Position numbers and translations under genes: made by a program
Shown: positions 16,252 through 25,671 of the stretch, piece by piece
Position numbering within the stretch: position 1 is the stretch's first letter
How the letters are laid out: every line of letters begins with the position of its first letter
Origin: Acidobacteriota bacterium
GTDB taxonomy: Bacteria; Acidobacteriota; Terriglobia; Versatilivoradales; Versatilivoraceae
NCBI GenBank assembly: GCA_003224725.1
Contig: QHZQ01000026.1
Coordinates: 30,893-67,970, forward strand
Length of the DNA stretch: 37,078 nucleotides
Reading direction: 5' to 3'
The notes under the pieces: generated by a model
The model's database searches: none
The model's input: only the letters and a program-made list of their open reading frames with translations
Told to the model about the DNA's origin: nothing

Positions 16252-16757
16252 TGGGCGTGTCGTAAATCGATTTGTGAAAGACCAACAAAGAAGCGAGTCG
16301 AGCCCAATTTTCCTTGCAGCGTCAAAAGAGTAGCCGATTGTCACTGCTACACGTTCCCGCCTTAACTCCTATGGCGAGTTTCCATGGTACGGTTTCAAAC
16401 CGTGATCCCACACAGCGACCTGCGCCAACCGGAACTAGCTTAAGCCACCAGACCGTGTACACACTCCAATTCCGCTCATAAGCCGTTGAAGTCATCGCGA
16501 GACGTTAAGATGTTGGTCGTTGCTGGAGACTGAACCCCGACCTCAACGGTGCCCAGATAATGGCAGCACTGGACGGCATCACCAAGAGGGCATCCGAGAC
16601 AACCCCCGGGATTTTCAGAGGAGCCATCCACGCCGGCCACAGAGCATGAAAATGGGATTCCCCTCCACTGGAGTCCACTGGAGGGGTGTAGGGGTGGGTT
16701 GTTCCGGACGGGAAGGGCCCACCCCTGAAGGCTGAAGCCTTCTTTCCCCTCCCGAGA
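16252..16757. repeat. Spacer with a second copy of the 1.4-kb intergenic block
   Basis: No gene is convincing here. 16622-16651 repeats the block found at 1418-1455 with one mismatch and a 7-base gap, followed by TGAAAAT and closing with ATTTTCA near 16762-16768, which gives the element inverted ends. Between them are palindromic G/C runs such as CCCCTCC / GGAGGGG (about 16661-16687). A short palindrome ACGGTTT-C-AAACCGT lies at 16389-16403. Confidence 0.55.
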
Positions 16758-17195
16758 GTGGATTTTCACGAGAGCATGAATGCTCTTACTGAAGATTATG
16801 ATACATTAAAGCTTCCATGGATTCAGATAACCAGGAATGAACCATGCCAAAAAGTCACAATCTACCAAAAACCAACTTGTACCACCTGTCGCCAAGTCTA
16901 CAGGGCTTTGCAAGAGAGAGGCATTGATTTTGCAGCGGTCGATTATTATCTCGAACCGATTTCAAAAACAAAAATGAAGGAGCTTCTTTCGAAAATGGGA
17001 ATTCCGGCTGCGGCCTTGCTGCGGAAAAGCGAGCCCCTATACAAAGAATTAAAACTATCGGAAAAGGAACTCTCGGAAGATGAGATTCTCGGTCTGATGA
17101 CAAAATATCCGGATCTAATCCAGCGCCCAATCGTAGAAAAGGGAGCACGGGCCATTCTTGCTCGACCCGCCGAGCGGCTTAAAGAGATTCTGTAA
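16758..17195 (+). CDS. ArsC/Spx-family thioredoxin-fold protein
   Basis: From residue 33 on, the protein matches the ArsC/Spx family: VTIYQKPTCTTCRQVYRALQ carries a CxxC active site, then ERGIDFAAVDYYLEPISKTK and LLRKSEPLYKEL (the conserved Arg-Ser region) and PIVEKGARAILARPAE. Spx-like members with CxxC work as redox-responsive partners, and ArsC members reduce arsenate with a single Cys; the CxxC and the sequence favour a YfgD/Spx-like reductase of unknown substrate. The first 32 residues are not typical. An ATG at 16844 with AGGA before it would give the usual short N terminus but is one base out of frame, so the true start is uncertain. Confidence 0.82.
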   Translation: MDFHESMNALTEDYDTLKLPWIQITRNEPCQKVTIYQKPTCTTCRQVYRALQERGIDFAAVDYYLEPISKTKMKELLSKMGIPAAALLRKSEPLYKELKLSEKELSEDEILGLMTKYPDLIQRPIVEKGARAILARPAERLKEIL

Positions 17196-17240
17196 ATCGA
17201 TACTGTTAACCCTATTCATGATCCATTGGAGAATTGCCGT

Positions 17241-17968
17241 ATGAAAAGAAATGACCTCAGGCTAGCAGTGATCCTTTTGATTGTCAGTTGTGATTGGCTC
17301 TTCGCCGCCCAGGCTGACACCATTGAAACAGCACACGGTCCTCTCAAGATCACACCCATTAAACACGCCAGCTTGATGCTGGAGTTTCAAGGCAAGGCCA
17401 TCCACATCGACCCCTGGAGTCAGGGCGATTACTCAGGTCTCCCGAAGGCAGATGTAATCATTGTCACCGATATCCATGGCGACCACATGGATCCAGCCAA
17501 AATCAATGAAGTCAAGAAACCGGGAACTGTGATTGTAGCTCCAGCGGCTGTGGCCAAGACAGTGACAGAGGCCACTGTTCTTAACAACGGAGAAAGCAAA
17601 ACGATCGAGGGAATCACCATTGAAGCCGTGCCCATGTACAACCTGACACGTGGAACCAGCCAGGGAAAGCTTTTCCATGATAAGGGACGCGGCAATGGGT
17701 ACGTTCTCACCCTGGGCGGAAAAAGAATCTATATCTCCGGCGACACCGAATGCATTTCTGAATGAAAGGTTTGAAAGACATTGACATCGCGTTTGTTTGC
17801 ATGAATCTTCCCTACACCATGCCTCCAGAAGAGGCTGCCGAATGTGTCAAGGCTTTCAGGCCCAAAATCGTCTACCCCTATCACTATCGCGATTCCGACC
17901 TGAATGTCTTTGCAGGCGCCTTGAAATCCGAAAAAGGCATTGAAGTGCGAATGCGAAAGTGGTATTAG
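17241..17968 (+). pseudogene. Exported metallo-beta-lactamase-fold hydrolase, interrupted by a frameshift
   Basis: The first frame (17241-17765) begins with a signal peptide (LAVILLIVSCDWLFAAQA) and has the MBL core ADVIIVTDIHGDHMDP, in which an Asp replaces the first His of the HxHxDH metal motif, a substitution I believe is common in this exported UlaG-like group. It ends just after YISGDTECISE. The next frame from 17762 begins MKGLKDIDIAFVCMNLPYTM and continues through VYPYHYRD, which gives the last metal His. Restoring one A in GAATGAAAG at 17759-17767 would join the two halves into one normal protein of about 240 residues. It is either a one-base deletion or a sequencing error. The ATG at 17241 is preceded by GGAG. 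Confidence 0.83.
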
Positions 17969-17995
17969 CACCGCCTGTGCAGATCGTCTCTCTCT

Positions 17996-19282
17996 TCAAA
18001 TTCTCCTGATCCAGCCGTTGCCCGAATATCGATTGTTTCTCACTAGCCCCAAAACCAAAAGGGTTGCTATAAAAGGAATGACACTGGCAGCCATCAGAAT
18101 GGGTTCAAAAGAATAGCGATCGGCAATTTTTCCAATCAAATAAGTCGAGAAAATCGTCCCAATTCCGGCGCCGGCGCCACTCATGCCACTGACGGTGGCC
18201 ACCGTATGAGTCGGGTATAAATCGGAAGGCAAAACAATCGCCATGGTAGACCAGGCGGCATAAGAAAACGTCGAGACGGCAAATATCGCCACCAAGAGCA
18301 AAAAACGAGAAAGGAACGCCGCAGCGGCCATGTTGAGCATCCCGAGACCACAAACAAAGACCACAAATTTGCGAGCCCTTCCGACGCTCCATCCGCGCTT
18401 AATCAACCAACTGGAAAGACCTCCACCAAAGAAGTTCCCCAGATCGGCGGCCAGAAACGGGACCCAAAATCCCATCAGGCTTTCTTCCAGCTTGAATCCC
18501 TTGCTGACCAAATAAATCGCGAACCAATCGGTGACAAAAAACCAAACCGGATCCGTTAAACTCCTTCCCAGAATGACTCCCCAGGTTTGGGGAACACGTA
18601 ATAACTGGGCAACACTGGGCCGAATTGAATCGGCCTGGCCATCGGAAGAATCAGACTGGTGCCGATCCTCGAGGATCATCCTCCTTTCGCTCTCACTGAT
18701 TCGGGGATGAGCCTGAGGCGGATGATAATTCAGGCGCCAGAGCAGTACCCAAACAAAACCCAGTAAGCTAATCAAGATAAAGACTGGACGCCAGTTTCCA
18801 AAGGCATGATAGATGGATAAGACCAAAAATGGAGCAATGGCTCCTCCTACGGAAGACCCGCTATCAAAGAGAGCCACCGCCCAGCCACGCTCCTGACGGG
18901 GGAACCATTCGGAAACCGCTTTGGTTGCGCCTGGCCAGTTAGCGGCTTCTCCAGTGCCTAGTAAGAATCGGAACAGGCAAAAGCTTTTCAATCCGGTCGC
19001 CAGAGAAGTCAGGGCGGCCGCACAGGAATACCAAAGCACCGAAATCGTCAGGCCGTTACGCGTTCCCAGCCGATCGATAACGCGCCCAGACAGTGCCTGC
19101 ATGACAGCATACGCAACGCGAAAAGCGATAATGAGGAGGGCAAAATCGGAATTGCGCCAAGAGAATTCCGCTTTGAGGTAGGGAGCCAGGACGCTCAACG
19201 TCTGGCGGTCCATGTAGTTGATGATCGTGGAAAGCAGCAGTAATGTTCCAATCCACCAGCGCCTCTGTCCCAATTCTTTCAT
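17996..19282 (-). CDS. MFS transporter, anion:cation symporter (ACS) family, hexuronate-type
   Basis: This carrier of about 428 residues has twelve predicted helices. The start of helix 1, [19 protein letters not shown], is a hallmark of the ACS family that takes up hexuronates, glucarate and related acids; [20 protein letters not shown] is the equally typical helix 4-5 region. It would import an acidic sugar with protons across the inner membrane. A GTG at 19288 overlaps the TGA of the upstream LamG gene (GTGA), and an ATG at 19282 lies just after that stop; either way the two genes are translationally linked. The link suggests that the carrier takes up what the LamG protein releases. Confidence 0.9.
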   Translation of the reverse strand: MKELGQRRWWIGTLLLLSTIINYMDRQTLSVLAPYLKAEFSWRNSDFALLIIAFRVAYAVMQALSGRVIDRLGTRNGLTISVLWYSCAAALTSLATGLKSFCLFRFLLGTGEAANWPGATKAVSEWFPRQERGWAVALFDSGSSVGGAIAPFLVLSIYHAFGNWRPVFILISLLGFVWVLLWRLNYHPPQAHPRISESERRMILEDRHQSDSSDGQADSIRPSVAQLLRVPQTWGVILGRSLTDPVWFFVTDWFAIYLVSKGFKLEESLMGFWVPFLAADLGNFFGGGLSSWLIKRGWSVGRARKFVVFVCGLGMLNMAAAAFLSRFLLLVAIFAVSTFSYAAWSTMAIVLPSDLYPTHTVATVSGMSGAGAGIGTIFSTYLIGKIADRYSFEPILMAASVIPFIATLLVLGLVRNNRYSGNGWIRRI

Positions 19283-19284
19283 GC

Positions 19285-22200
19285 TCACAGATTCTTTCGC
19301 AGTTGGTTATTCTCGTCGGTGATCTCTTCAACTTTGTTTACTGGATCCAACTTAAAGATCAAGCTCCTGGCTCCATGGGCACGCAGGCCGGACAATTCAA
19401 CCGTCAGGGTCTTGGGCTTGAGGTCGGTCGGCGCCGCCAACCCTCCCAGCTCTTTCTTGAATAAAACCGTCCTATTCTCATTCTCAACCACAAGAGTGAA
19501 AGGCTGCGACTTCTTCCCCCCAATGTTATGAATAATAATTTTTCCTTTGTCCAGAGCGGTGTCGTATTGCAGGTCTTCCGGGCCAATCGCCAGATCTGGG
19601 AGCTCCCCGAGAGGTGTTCCTTTGCGAAGCTGTTTAATGTCGATGATGGTCGTTCTGCGCGGACGCAATGCCAGGGATATGGCAGTATGGCGCTTCAAGG
19701 GAAGTGTGCGGCTTCTGGTAACGACGTCAATTTGATCGTCGCCATTCACATCCGTGCCCTCCACCACTTCATAAGTTCCGTTTTCCAGCTCCCAGACTCG
19801 CAGGTTGACGTCTTGCAAGGTCTTGGCGGAATTGAAAACGACAATTTTTAAAGCGGCCGCGGTGGCCTTTGTGACCAGCGCAGCGACATTTCCACCCGTA
19901 CCTTCCCAACTGACGGCATTTCCAGGATAAATACAATCGCGATAATGGGCCACACCGCCCAAGCGGGCACGTTGCGTAGCCCGCTGTGGGATCCAAATGG
20001 AGTCTGTAGACTGTTCTGCACTGGTGTAGAGGAGCATGTTCTGGGCCATGTGTTTTGTGAGCTCGTAATCATGCTGGCGTGCTAGAAGACCGGCCTCGTC
20101 CGATTGCAGATTATGATCCCAAATATTGCGTTTGCGAACCTCATCCAGAATCGGGCCGCGATAAGACTCAGGGTCGACGAAGTCCAACCAACGACCGTTG
20201 GTCATTTCTGCCTGCGCCACGTTTCCGCCCTGAAGCAATTTATCAGTGAGCCACAAGTACTTGTCATTTCCAGTCAAACGGTAAACACCCCAGAGAAGAT
20301 TTATCACCTCAGGATTTGGCAGGCCTTTGCTGATGACGTCGTCGCTTCCAAACCGAATGCCTCGAGTCAAACTGGGGTAGCGATCCTTCTGCCAGTGGGC
20401 CAGCAGCGCATCGGCATATTCACTTAGCCAGCGGATCGTTTGAGGGTTGCCGTTATACCAGCTCAGATAAAGTCCGGAGTGCCAGAGCAACTGGCTATAA
20501 ATATCCTCCCTGGCGTCCCGGCCCTCCTCTACCAGCTCCGTGGCACCGAAAAAATAGGATCGGAAGTGTCGATGGCCCGCCGTATTGATGCCTGTGAGAC
20601 GCTCATATTGGCGAGCTGTTTCCATGAGCCGTTCGATCAAAAGGGGATTCCCGTAGTCAAGCAAGAGGGCCGTGGGAACCGTATTGATTCCTTCTTCGTA
20701 GGCCTGGAGTGCATCGGCTGGTCGAGTGTTCAGGCCCTGGGTGACCCATCCTCGACGGTAGCAGGCTTCCAGAACTGCCCGAACAGAATCGCGCCAACGG
20801 TCGGTGGGGCCTTCCATCAAAGCGATGCCTGGCCAGTTAGAGATCAGGCCGGTATCACTTCGTAGCCCACCACCCATTTCCCCAGTTTTAATTTGACGAT
20901 TCTTTATCCACCAGTCTGCAACCTCCTCGAACTGCTTAACTAAAACTTCCTGCTGAAAAGCCCAGCGCGGAATATCGGGAGCGGATGGTTCCGGTTGCTT
21001 GAAATCGGGCGGGGATTCGTTAGGGTTGATCCAACCCAAATAGGCGGTAGCAGTGGGCTCCTTGGGATCTACACGAAGTACATCTTCAATTAAGCGATAT
21101 AGCTCATCGACCAGTTTGAATTGGCGACGAATCTTGCTAACGTCACCTGACAACCAGGGACGGGAGTGGCTGAGCCCCTGGAAGCTATCCCGAATCCAAC
21201 GCAGCCGATCCGAAAAATATTCTTTGCGGGCGCGCTCAGCCCGCTCCGTCCTCTCGGTCATCCACACGTCTACTTCAGCCCCGTTAAGATAACGCAGGCC
21301 GAAATCGTTTTGATCACTGGCCAGCACTAACCAGAGAGGCGTACCGGCCGGAACCACAAGGTCACGGACATCCAAAAGGATTTCCGCCGGACCGGCCGCT
21401 GGAAGTCGAAGGCTGAGGTCGATCAGATCGCGCCGGGGATCGACCGGATCTCTGGCTGAGACGTGAACGATGGCCTCTTCGGAGTATTTCTTTCCTTCCG
21501 GGTTGAGTTTCAATTTGATCGCATCCAGTCCTGTGTTGCTCAAGAAAGGTGGCAGCACAATGTGGCTGTATCGCAATCTTTCGACGCTCTTAGAGGGTTT
21601 TTCCGATGGCTTATATATTTCCGCTGGCACACCCACCCAGGTCTCGAGATCTGGCGGCAAAAACCGGCCCAGCAGCTTCGGGCTGAGATTGTAAAGCGAG
21701 GCGATCTGACCCCGGGAAACCCCCTGTAAGTTCAGGGCCGCAGAAGAGGGCAGGAGACCATAAGACAATTTGTGTGGCGGCGGAAAGCCCAGCGCCGGCG
21801 CTGCCATGGCTGATTTATTTTTCTCTGCTGGACTGGAGGACAGGGGCCGAACCGAAAACAGGCTGAGTTCACTTAATACTCCCCCTTGTCTTTCCACGCG
21901 CAGGCGTAGAGCAGTAAGGAAAGAAGGTATCTGAAAAGAGGTGGTCTCCCCTGAGGGATTAGAACGATCCAATAGCAGCGCTTTCTGGCTGTCCCTGAAT
22001 TGGAAGACCTGACCTCTGAAATTTCCTTGTATGAGTGCGTAATTAAACGGCTCATTTTCAACCGTAAGGTCGAGGGCTTTACCTTCCTCCAAATACCCAG
22101 GTCCCATCGCGGGCCAACACGATCCCCCTTTGCCATCCGAGGCTTTGATTGAAGATTTTCTAAGGTCCTTCCCTTCCACAACAGAAACTTTTCGAATCCA

Positions 22201-23091
22201 AGTGGGAGAGTCGATCTTGGGGATATTGTTGAGCTCCTGCCATCCGAAACGTGCCTTCCAGTGAGCGTTCCACAGATCCGGGTTGGCGGCGGCGGTGGAA
22301 GGCATAGCACCGGCCCGTCCCCCTCCTAATTGAGTTAAATCTTGAATGGCCGTTTGGGTGAGAGCAATGCTATAAAAGCGCAATTCGTCAATAAGAACTT
22401 TTCTTTCCGATCCGCTGGTCTGGTGGGGTGCTACCTGGTTGGCATGAATTCCAACCTGGTCGAGGCTGGCCGCCAAATGGAGCTCTCCTAACTTGCGGCC
22501 TACTTCGTGTCCGTCGACATAAAGGTGAATACCGTCCAGCTCGTCCCAAGTAAGGGCCAGATAAAACCAGCGACCAGAGACAAGTTCTGATTTGGCGTCA
22601 GCAATGATTTCGTGAGTCACCGCGTCACGGTCGCAAACGGAGAGGCGCAGATCCTTTCCCGTCCAACGCAGCTCCGCAAAACTGAAATCCCAATTGGATT
22701 GGTCCGCATAGCTGACGTGAACAATGGAGAAGGGAGTATCTCCCATGGGTTCATCCAGCTTCCACCAAAATCCAATGGTGCCGTGCTCGGCATAAAGGTT
22801 TCCCGGGGCGTCGTAGGTCAGGAGCGAGCCGGTGTCTAAATAGACAGCGCTGTCTCTCTTCCCTTCTCGAACAATTTTCAAATTTCGGATCCCCAGCGGA
22901 CTGTCATCTCCAACAGCCTGATCTGCCAGGAAGTTCCGGTCGAAGGAAGCGCGAAACAAAAGATTTTCTTCCTCCTTAGCGGCAACAGAACGGCTCTGGA
23001 TTGGAGAGTGGAACGGAGTGAATATCACCGCCATCGCTAACACTATTGCAGACGTGACACCGACTCTGGAGGCGGACCGTCTTGAATTCAT
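19285..23091 (-). CDS. Giant exported protein with LamG N-terminus, helical middle domain and CARDB-like C-terminus
   Basis: The 1268-residue protein starts with a signal peptide (residues 1-38). Residues 40-260 are a LamG/concanavalin-like lectin domain, with [33 protein letters not shown] and [16 protein letters not shown] second sandwich-like region covers roughly 290-430. Residues 690-1080 are a tryptophan- and tyrosine-rich helical stretch resembling the (alpha/alpha) toroid of polysaccharide lyases and glycosidases, which is a resemblance only. A calcium-loop-like [11 protein letters not shown] lies near residue 1125. The last 110 residues ([12 protein letters not shown] to [20 protein letters not shown]) match the CARDB cell-adhesion domain. 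Coupling to a sugar-acid carrier suggests a role in breaking down an acidic polysaccharide. No catalytic residues can be named. Confidence 0.8.
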   Translation of the reverse strand: MNSRRSASRVGVTSAIVLAMAVIFTPFHSPIQSRSVAAKEEENLLFRASFDRNFLADQAVGDDSPLGIRNLKIVREGKRDSAVYLDTGSLLTYDAPGNLYAEHGTIGFWWKLDEPMGDTPFSIVHVSYADQSNWDFSFAELRWTGKDLRLSVCDRDAVTHEIIADAKSELVSGRWFYLALTWDELDGIHLYVDGHEVGRKLGELHLAASLDQVGIHANQVAPHQTSGSERKVLIDELRFYSIALTQTAIQDLTQLGGGRAGAMPSTAAANPDLWNAHWKARFGWQELNNIPKIDSPTWIRKVSVVEGKDLRKSSIKASDGKGGSCWPAMGPGYLEEGKALDLTVENEPFNYALIQGNFRGQVFQFRDSQKALLLDRSNPSGETTSFQIPSFLTALRLRVERQGGVLSELSLFSVRPLSSSPAEKNKSAMAAPALGFPPPHKLSYGLLPSSAALNLQGVSRGQIASLYNLSPKLLGRFLPPDLETWVGVPAEIYKPSEKPSKSVERLRYSHIVLPPFLSNTGLDAIKLKLNPEGKKYSEEAIVHVSARDPVDPRRDLIDLSLRLPAAGPAEILLDVRDLVVPAGTPLWLVLASDQNDFGLRYLNGAEVDVWMTERTERAERARKEYFSDRLRWIRDSFQGLSHSRPWLSGDVSKIRRQFKLVDELYRLIEDVLRVDPKEPTATAYLGWINPNESPPDFKQPEPSAPDIPRWAFQQEVLVKQFEEVADWWIKNRQIKTGEMGGGLRSDTGLISNWPGIALMEGPTDRWRDSVRAVLEACYRRGWVTQGLNTRPADALQAYEEGINTVPTALLLDYGNPLLIERLMETARQYERLTGINTAGHRHFRSYFFGATELVEEGRDAREDIYSQLLWHSGLYLSWYNGNPQTIRWLSEYADALLAHWQKDRYPSLTRGIRFGSDDVISKGLPNPEVINLLWGVYRLTGNDKYLWLTDKLLQGGNVAQAEMTNGRWLDFVDPESYRGPILDEVRKRNIWDHNLQSDEAGLLARQHDYELTKHMAQNMLLYTSAEQSTDSIWIPQRATQRARLGGVAHYRDCIYPGNAVSWEGTGGNVAALVTKATAAALKIVVFNSAKTLQDVNLRVWELENGTYEVVEGTDVNGDDQIDVVTRSRTLPLKRHTAISLALRPRRTTIIDIKQLRKGTPLGELPDLAIGPEDLQYDTALDKGKIIIHNIGGKKSQPFTLVVENENRTVLFKKELGGLAAPTDLKPKTLTVELSGLRAHGARSLIFKLDPVNKVEEITDENNQLRKNL

Positions 23092-23175
23092 AAGAAAGCA
23101 AAAATCCTTGGCAAGAAGATTGGCCCCGTGCTGCAGAAAGGTGGATCTTATACCACGGAAGCTTCTATTCCATGA

Positions 23176-23718
23176 CTATTGTCTGCGGTAGCTCCCACTC
23201 ATCAGAATCAACCTACCTCCATATCGTCCCACCCCATCGATCAAATAAATGGTCGCCCTTCCCTGTTTGTGAACTCGCTCGCGAAACAGTTCGGTTCGAT
23301 CCGGTTTGTTCGTGCACCAAAGGATTTGCTCGTCGCCATCGGGTCCCTTTACGATTTGGCCCTCATGTTCCACCTGGTCACCATTGGACTTGACCACTCT
23401 ACAGCGCAACCGCCAGGATCCGTCAAGACCACGACTGGCCGTGTTTTCTCCCACACCTGTAATTTTCGTGCCATCTGGCATGAAGTCTTCAATCTCGACT
23501 TTCTGAGTCGCTGGGTTAATGGTACGGTAGACTTGTTTGACCCGAAGGCGGTAGAGTTCCTTACCATGCTCGTCATATCCGACGAAGCTCCCCTGCCAGG
23601 TCCCCTCGAGTTGAGCAAACACGTGAACCGGGGGGAGCCCTTGGGACGCGGCTTCCGCGTTGAGTGCGATAAGGAGCGACGCCGTCAGGAAAAAATGAGT
23701 CAATTGCATGGTCTGCAT
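23176..23718 (-). CDS. Small exported protein of unknown function (DUF1579-like)
   Basis: From the ATG at 23718 the product has 180 residues with a signal peptide (QLTHFFLTASLLIALNAEAA). The mature part reads HVFAQLEGTWQGSFVGYDEH, then RLRVKQVYRTINPATQKVEI and DGSWRLRCRVVKSNGDQVEH. The LEGTWQG start and alternating strands resemble the calycin-like beta-barrels of the DUF1579 group, which often bind hydrophobic ligands; I am not sure of the family. A GGA lies nine bases before the chosen start. It lies 84 bases upstream of the LamG gene in the same direction and might be transcribed with it. Confidence 0.72.
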   Translation of the reverse strand: MQTMQLTHFFLTASLLIALNAEAASQGLPPVHVFAQLEGTWQGSFVGYDEHGKELYRLRVKQVYRTINPATQKVEIEDFMPDGTKITGVGENTASRGLDGSWRLRCRVVKSNGDQVEHEGQIVKGPDGDEQILWCTNKPDRTELFRERVHKQGRATIYLIDGVGRYGGRLILMSGSYRRQ

Positions 23719-23857
23719 TCTAAATGTTCCAGCCCGATGCGAATAGGAAAAAAACATCGGCCACAATCATGCGGCAAACATGCAGCGGGACGATGATTGA
23801 CACTCAGGTGTCCGAAGGATAGAATCCCATCGCCTCTTATCTTCAGTGAGGGATAAA

Positions 23858-25426
23858 GTGCTTTCCTCTCGGCGCCAGTTCTTAAACGCGACAGGCCTCG
23901 CTTTGGGGACAGTTGCATTCCCATCCTGGGTCCTTGACAGTGATGCAGCCGAAGCAACAGCCGTAAACAAGGACAGGTGGGCTGACATCGCGATCTCCTC
24001 TGCCCGCAAGATCGGAGCAACATACGCTGACATCCGTATTAATCGTTACCGGTTCGAATCGGTTGCTACACGTGAGAAACAGGTGCAGCAAGTGGCGCGT
24101 ACTCAGAGCTTTGGTTTTGGGGTCCGTGTGCTCTGGAAAGGCACCTGGGGCTTTGCTGCAACCCACACCGTAACCGACGACGAAGTCCGGCGAGTCACCC
24201 GGCAAGCTGTCGACATTGCCCGTGCTAACTCGATCTCCCAGAGGAAACCCGTCGCCCTCGTGCCGGCAGCCAAAGTGGTCGCGAGCTGGAAGAGTTCATT
24301 TCAAAAAGATCCATTCGAAGTCAAGCTTGACGACAAGATCCAGTTCCTCTTGAAAATCAACGAAACCGCCATGAAGGTCAAAGGGGTGAGCTTTGTGGAC
24401 TCCTCGATCTTATTCGTCAATGAGCAGAAGTTTTTTGCTTCCAGCGATGGCTCCCGCATCGAGCAGTATCTCATTCGTAGTGCCCCCGATTTCAATGTGA
24501 CCGCGGTTGACTCGGCGAGAGCCGATTTCCAGCAGCGACGTTCCCTGGGCGGGCCCCAGCAGATGGGTTACGAGTATGTTGAAACCTATCCCTGGATGAA
24601 CGAGGCCGAGCAGGCTGCTAACGAGGCAGTCGAAAAACTAAAGGCTAAACCGGTAGAACCTGGCAGATATGATCTGGTGCTCCATCCGACACACCTCATG
24701 CTCACTATCCATGAAAGTGTGGGCCATTCGACCGAACTGGACCGTGCCCTCGGCTGGGAAGCGGACTTTGCAGGTACTAGTTTCCTGGCACCTGACCAAA
24801 CAGGCCACTTCAAGTTTGGATCGAAGATTGTCAATTTTTTTGGCGACCGCACGCAACCGCAAGGACTGGCTACCATTGGATATGACGACGACGGGGTGCC
24901 CGCTCAACGCTGGTTCCTGGTCAGAGAAGGTGTATTTGTGGACTGGCAGACCACCCGCGAGCTAGCCGGGCTGATGGGTCGCAAGTCCTCTTTCGGCTGC
25001 TGTCATGCCGACAGTTGGGGCAGCGTTCCCTTTCCAAGGATGCCCAATGTCTCACTCGAGCCTGCAAAGGACCCGATTTCCATGGAAGACCTGATCTCCG
25101 ATGTGAAGAATGGCATCCTCATTTACGGAAACGGAAGCTTTTCAATTGATCAGCAACGCTACAATTTCCAGTTTGGAGGACAAACATTTTGGGAGATCAA
25201 AAACGGTAAGAAGCGCTCGATGATGCGGGATGTTGCCTACCAGTCGCGTACGCCCGACTTCTGGAGTGCCTGCGATGGAATTGGAGGGCAGGCAACCTAT
25301 GAAGTTCATGGAGCCTTGAACGATGGCAAGGGCGAGCCGATGCAAACCAATGCGGTCAGCCACGGCTGTCCAGTTGCCCGTTTTCGCCAAATTAGCGTAC
25401 TCAATACCGCCACTCAGCGGTCGTAG
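23858..25426 (+). CDS. tldD: TldD-family metalloprotease with a Tat signal
   Basis: The protein has the TldD/PmbA fold of about 520 residues. The zinc site is HESVGH (H285, E286, H290 counted from the GTG at 23858), followed by an acidic GWEADF and a C-terminal GCPVARF that gives the Cys ligand. TldD with TldE cleaves unfolded or modified peptides, such as microcin and CcdA in E. coli. Unlike the cytoplasmic E. coli protein, this one starts VLSSRRQFLNATGLALGTVA, a textbook twin-arginine signal, so it is probably exported folded with its metal. I choose the GTG at 23858 because GAGGGA lies five bases upstream; a GTG four codons earlier lacks this. tldE follows after 245 bases. Confidence 0.93.
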   Translation: MLSSRRQFLNATGLALGTVAFPSWVLDSDAAEATAVNKDRWADIAISSARKIGATYADIRINRYRFESVATREKQVQQVARTQSFGFGVRVLWKGTWGFAATHTVTDDEVRRVTRQAVDIARANSISQRKPVALVPAAKVVASWKSSFQKDPFEVKLDDKIQFLLKINETAMKVKGVSFVDSSILFVNEQKFFASSDGSRIEQYLIRSAPDFNVTAVDSARADFQQRRSLGGPQQMGYEYVETYPWMNEAEQAANEAVEKLKAKPVEPGRYDLVLHPTHLMLTIHESVGHSTELDRALGWEADFAGTSFLAPDQTGHFKFGSKIVNFFGDRTQPQGLATIGYDDDGVPAQRWFLVREGVFVDWQTTRELAGLMGRKSSFGCCHADSWGSVPFPRMPNVSLEPAKDPISMEDLISDVKNGILIYGNGSFSIDQQRYNFQFGGQTFWEIKNGKKRSMMRDVAYQSRTPDFWSACDGIGGQATYEVHGALNDGKGEPMQTNAVSHGCPVARFRQISVLNTATQRS

Positions 25427-25460
25427 GACACGGCCACGAACCTAAAAGCGCCGTTCAATA

Positions 25461-25645
25461 ACCGCAGAGACGCGGAGCCGCAGAGAGAATCATGGAGAAA
25501 CTCTGAAGTCTTAACGTTATCTTGACGCAACGGGTAAATGAAATGTGGTCGCCGATATTCAAACGCAGTAATCGAGTTTCTTTGAATTCATGACTGCTGG
25601 CAGTCCTCAGAGGAAAAACTCTCTGCGTCTCCGCGTCTCTGCGGT
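25461..25645. repeat. 185-base palindromic element between tldD and tldE
   Basis: Terminal inverted repeats of 27 bases (25461-25487 and 25619-25645) match at 26 positions and consist of the ACCGCAGAGACGCGGAG type sequence that I know as a widespread repeat in environmental bacterial genomes. A further outer pair CTAAAAGC (near 25442) / GCTTTTAG (near 25647) extends the symmetry. The inner 130 bases have no gene. It looks like a MITE-type non-autonomous element. Confidence 0.75.
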
Positions 25646-25671
25646 GGCTTTTAGTACCGTTTCTAGGACTC

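Noticed and set aside
15742-16344. A 200-codon minus-strand frame
   Set aside because: It is antisense to the coiled-coil protein, which has a strong ribosome binding site and a signal peptide.
16389-16403. Palindrome ACGGTTT-C-AAACCGT considered as operator or part of a tRNA
   Set aside because: No cloverleaf can be built around it and it is not close to a gene start.
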